Shown here one piece after another: positions 62,590-64,000 of a stretch of DNA of 64,000 bases. Each line of letters starts with the position of its first letter. Position 1 is the first letter of the stretch. The position numbers were made by a program, and so were the translations under genes. The notes beneath the pieces were generated by a model, which ran no database searches, had not been told where the DNA came from, and worked only from the letters and a program-made list of their open reading frames with translations. The DNA is from Sclerodactyla briareus (Eukaryota; Echinodermata; Holothuroidea; Dendrochirotida; Sclerodactylidae). The stretch spans positions 124,001 through 188,000 of the forward strand of contig JAODTK010004442.1 of assembly GCA_026419785.1 (NCBI GenBank), read 5' to 3'.

Positions 62590-62814
62590 TCCTCCTATGA
62601 GCCCAGAGCTCGACCGAGACCAATTCAGAGGGGACAGTACGCCCGGCTAGGTTCTCCGAGAGGAAAAGCAGGGTGGACTCATCGATGCCAGGAGGTGGGG
62701 GTGGGTACCTGGCATGCCATGTGGTCCAGTCAGTGGTAGCGGTGCGGTCCTGCACATACATAGAGGACTTGGTTGCAGATCTGTCATCGGGCTTGGTGCC
62801 GTTGATACAACAAG
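62590..62814 (+). CDS. pard3: Par-3 exon: CR3 / aPKC-binding segment
   Basis: A good acceptor (ctttttccttaaatcgcag, ending 62589) precedes SPELDRDQ, then FQR-G-QYARLG, then SER or EK, then GGLIDARR-GWV. This parallels the aPKC site: QREGFGRQSMSEKR in human, and RDALGRRSISEKHHAALDAR then TGTY in fly. Near 62761 the frame gives EDLVADLSSGLVPLIQQ, resembling the human SMDLVAD block that follows CR3. In the family, the Ser in the GRxSxSEK motif is phosphorylated by aPKC, which releases the kinase. The raw text shows Gly-Phe or Gly-Ser there, depending on frame, because of indels, so the phospho-site residue cannot be stated. A possible donor is GTTTTA at 62815. Confidence 0.7.
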
Positions 62815-63766
62815 GTTTTAGGGTCAAAATTACTTGTTTTGAAGACAAGGTCGTGTAAGATAAACCTTCATATCTAGAGGCTATGTTATGACCATGTTAG
62901 CTCTATTGGCCAGTAAAAGACGTGAAAGAAAAAGGGATATGGTATACTGGCAAGTGCTCCAAAAATTACAGGAAAATGCGCATGCAAATGCTGTTCGCGG
63001 TAGTTATTTTGGAATATTGATATGTGACATTTGGCCAGGGGCTAATCCACACCTGACTCTAGCCCCAATGAGACAATGAGGTATATAGTGAGCTGATTTG
63101 ATTTTATAGATGGGTTAATGGGATGTACAGTAACAAGCCACTGCATTCAAAAGAAATTCCCATACCATGACCATGTTGTACTCTACCTAAGTCATCATTA
63201 CATTCATGGAGCATGGGTGAGACAGGGAAACTGAATGGGGCTGCAGCTACCTCCACTCTACCCTAACCTGGGCCCCCACAGTACCATGGATTTTCCTGAC
63301 AGAAGGTTACTCCTCACAATTTTGGTTCAGTTGTCCATTAGTGTATGAGGCAGATGTTGTTTGTTGTATGATATTCCCTCACAAGGAATTACAGGATATC
63401 TTCAATGAATAGAAATGCTAGTGACCACCACAGAGAAGTTGTCGGGTGAAACAAGACAAATTAATGGCATGGGGGATGACAGAGAGAGAGGTCACGGCCA
63501 TCCCCAAAATTGGACGACAACCTGATGTTTGAGGGTGTAACCACTAGATGGAGGCTTATGTGTGCAGATTGTTATCTTTGTCAAGTTATGACTGACTCTG
63601 AAACCAACCTTACTGTAACTGTGCCTCTGTATTCTCACAAGAATGGTGGTATCAAGGGAAATCAAGACAGCGGTTATGGAAACTCAAAAAAGCTAATTGC
63701 GATATTCGGCAACGTATCCCTTTTTCCCCAAATTTCCAATTTCCATTCGGTCTCTCCCATGTCCAG
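62815..63766. other. Intron after CR3
   Basis: No repeat family seen. Two short open frames (62888-63079 and 63510-63760) are not recognisable. It ends in a pyrimidine-rich acceptor. Confidence 0.5.
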
Positions 63767-63834
63767 ATGTCTGTACAAGAAGAAGAAAGGTCAGAGAAGT
63801 CGCAGACTGACGAACCTTTATCCCTCACAGAAAG
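63767..63834 (+). CDS. Candidate Par-3 exon after CR3
   Basis: A pyrimidine-rich acceptor (tttccattcggtctctcccatgtccag, ending 63766) and a strong GTGAGT donor at 63835 enclose 68 bases. Two frames are open: SVQEEERSEKSQTDEPLSL or CLYKKKKGQRSRRLTNLYPS. The basic frame fits the Lys/Arg-rich stretches after CR3, and the acidic frame is also plausible. It is the last exon-like segment before the window ends. Confidence 0.45.
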
Positions 63835-64000
63835 GTGAGTTGTATGGCCTGACATGAAGGGTATTGCCAACGCAAAACAGGGGAAGCAAGTTAGGTTTAG
63901 GTTTCCCCACATGAGGTACAGGCATTGATGGTGTGGTGTGTGGCACACACCGCCACTACTTGGAGGAAGGGGTAGAATTTTCTGCATGGGACCTCTTCAA

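Larger units (their letters stand above)
24883..63834 (+). other. pard3: Par-3 (PARD3/bazooka) gene span, partial at both ends
   Basis: The interval holds colinear exons for CR1, three PDZ domains and CR3, which is the diagnostic order of Par-3. Par-3 is a cortical and junctional scaffold. CR1 self-associates, the PDZ domains bind phosphoinositides and partner proteins, and CR3 is a docking site and substrate of atypical PKC. All recognised exons are on the + strand. The conserved phases match at three junctions: LEK-G-PQGLGF from 37907 to 38951, LLE|VNG from 39087 to 39836, and ASK|DGR from 55223 to 56259. The first CR1 exon (starting MKVTVCFG in known members), the second half of PDZ1 and the lysine-rich C-terminus were not found. 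They may lie outside the window or be too damaged to see. Confidence 0.93.

Overview
This window is animal nuclear DNA with a low density of coding exons. Genes are split by multi-kilobase introns, exons have pyrimidine-tract/AG and GTRAGT boundaries, and there are no operons. The space between exons holds SINE and LINE debris, non-autonomous DNA transposons, diverged tandem arrays and long C/G homopolymers. The Par-3 protein sequence and the repeat style suggest a marine invertebrate, most likely a deuterostome (echinoderm, hemichordate or amphioxus). The exact lineage cannot be read from the sequence alone.

The one gene I can identify is Par-3 (PARD3 / bazooka), the scaffold of the Par-3/Par-6/aPKC cell-polarity complex. 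It lies on the + strand and runs from about 24.9 kb to past the right edge. Recognisable pieces appear in the correct order: the second half of the N-terminal CR1 oligomerisation domain (24883-24991), the post-CR1 region (30233-30443), the first half of PDZ1 (34848-34959), the linker into PDZ2 (37757-37907), PDZ2 in two exons (38951-39087 and 39836-39974), PDZ3 in two exons (55021-55223 and 56259-56805), and the CR3/aPKC-binding segment (62590-62814). Several further candidate exons have good splice sites but weaker identity. The first CR1 exon, the second half of PDZ1 and the C-terminus were not found. Nearly every recognised exon needs at least one small indel to keep the conserved frame. 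The tandem repeats show the same kind of indels, so an unpolished long-read assembly is the simplest explanation; a decayed gene copy is the alternative.

Layout: 1-24.9 kb is non-coding or intron 1, with two minisatellites (1.3-1.6 kb and 2.4-2.7 kb), a probable Ty3-type pol scrap or lone exon (14.8 kb), a retroelement tail (11.3 kb), and a 2.26-kb inverted-repeat-bounded element with seven internal GC-rich repeats (22.3-24.5 kb). From 24.9 to 40 kb are the CR1 to PDZ2 exons, with a foldback element (28.3 kb) and a MITE-like element (31.7-32.5 kb). From 40 to 55 kb is the large interval between PDZ2 and PDZ3. It carries two unrelated satellite arrays (41.9-43.85 kb and 47.95-49.9 kb), a GT microsatellite with GGATATCC hairpins (47.0-47.7 kb), and a reverse-transcriptase fragment containing an internal tandem duplication (51.5-51.8 kb). 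From 55 to 64 kb are the PDZ3 and CR3 exons, with an hAT-type element that has an 8-bp target duplication (57.3-58.4 kb), a tRNA-derived SINE (59.3-59.5 kb), a LINE C-terminal scrap (61.5 kb) and a dispersed repeat (61.7-62.3 kb).

The most unusual pattern is that three separate tandem repeats carry regularly spaced AGGTCA half-sites, often as direct repeats with a 4-bp spacer. I saw no CRISPR array, rRNA, intact tRNA or prokaryotic-type system.
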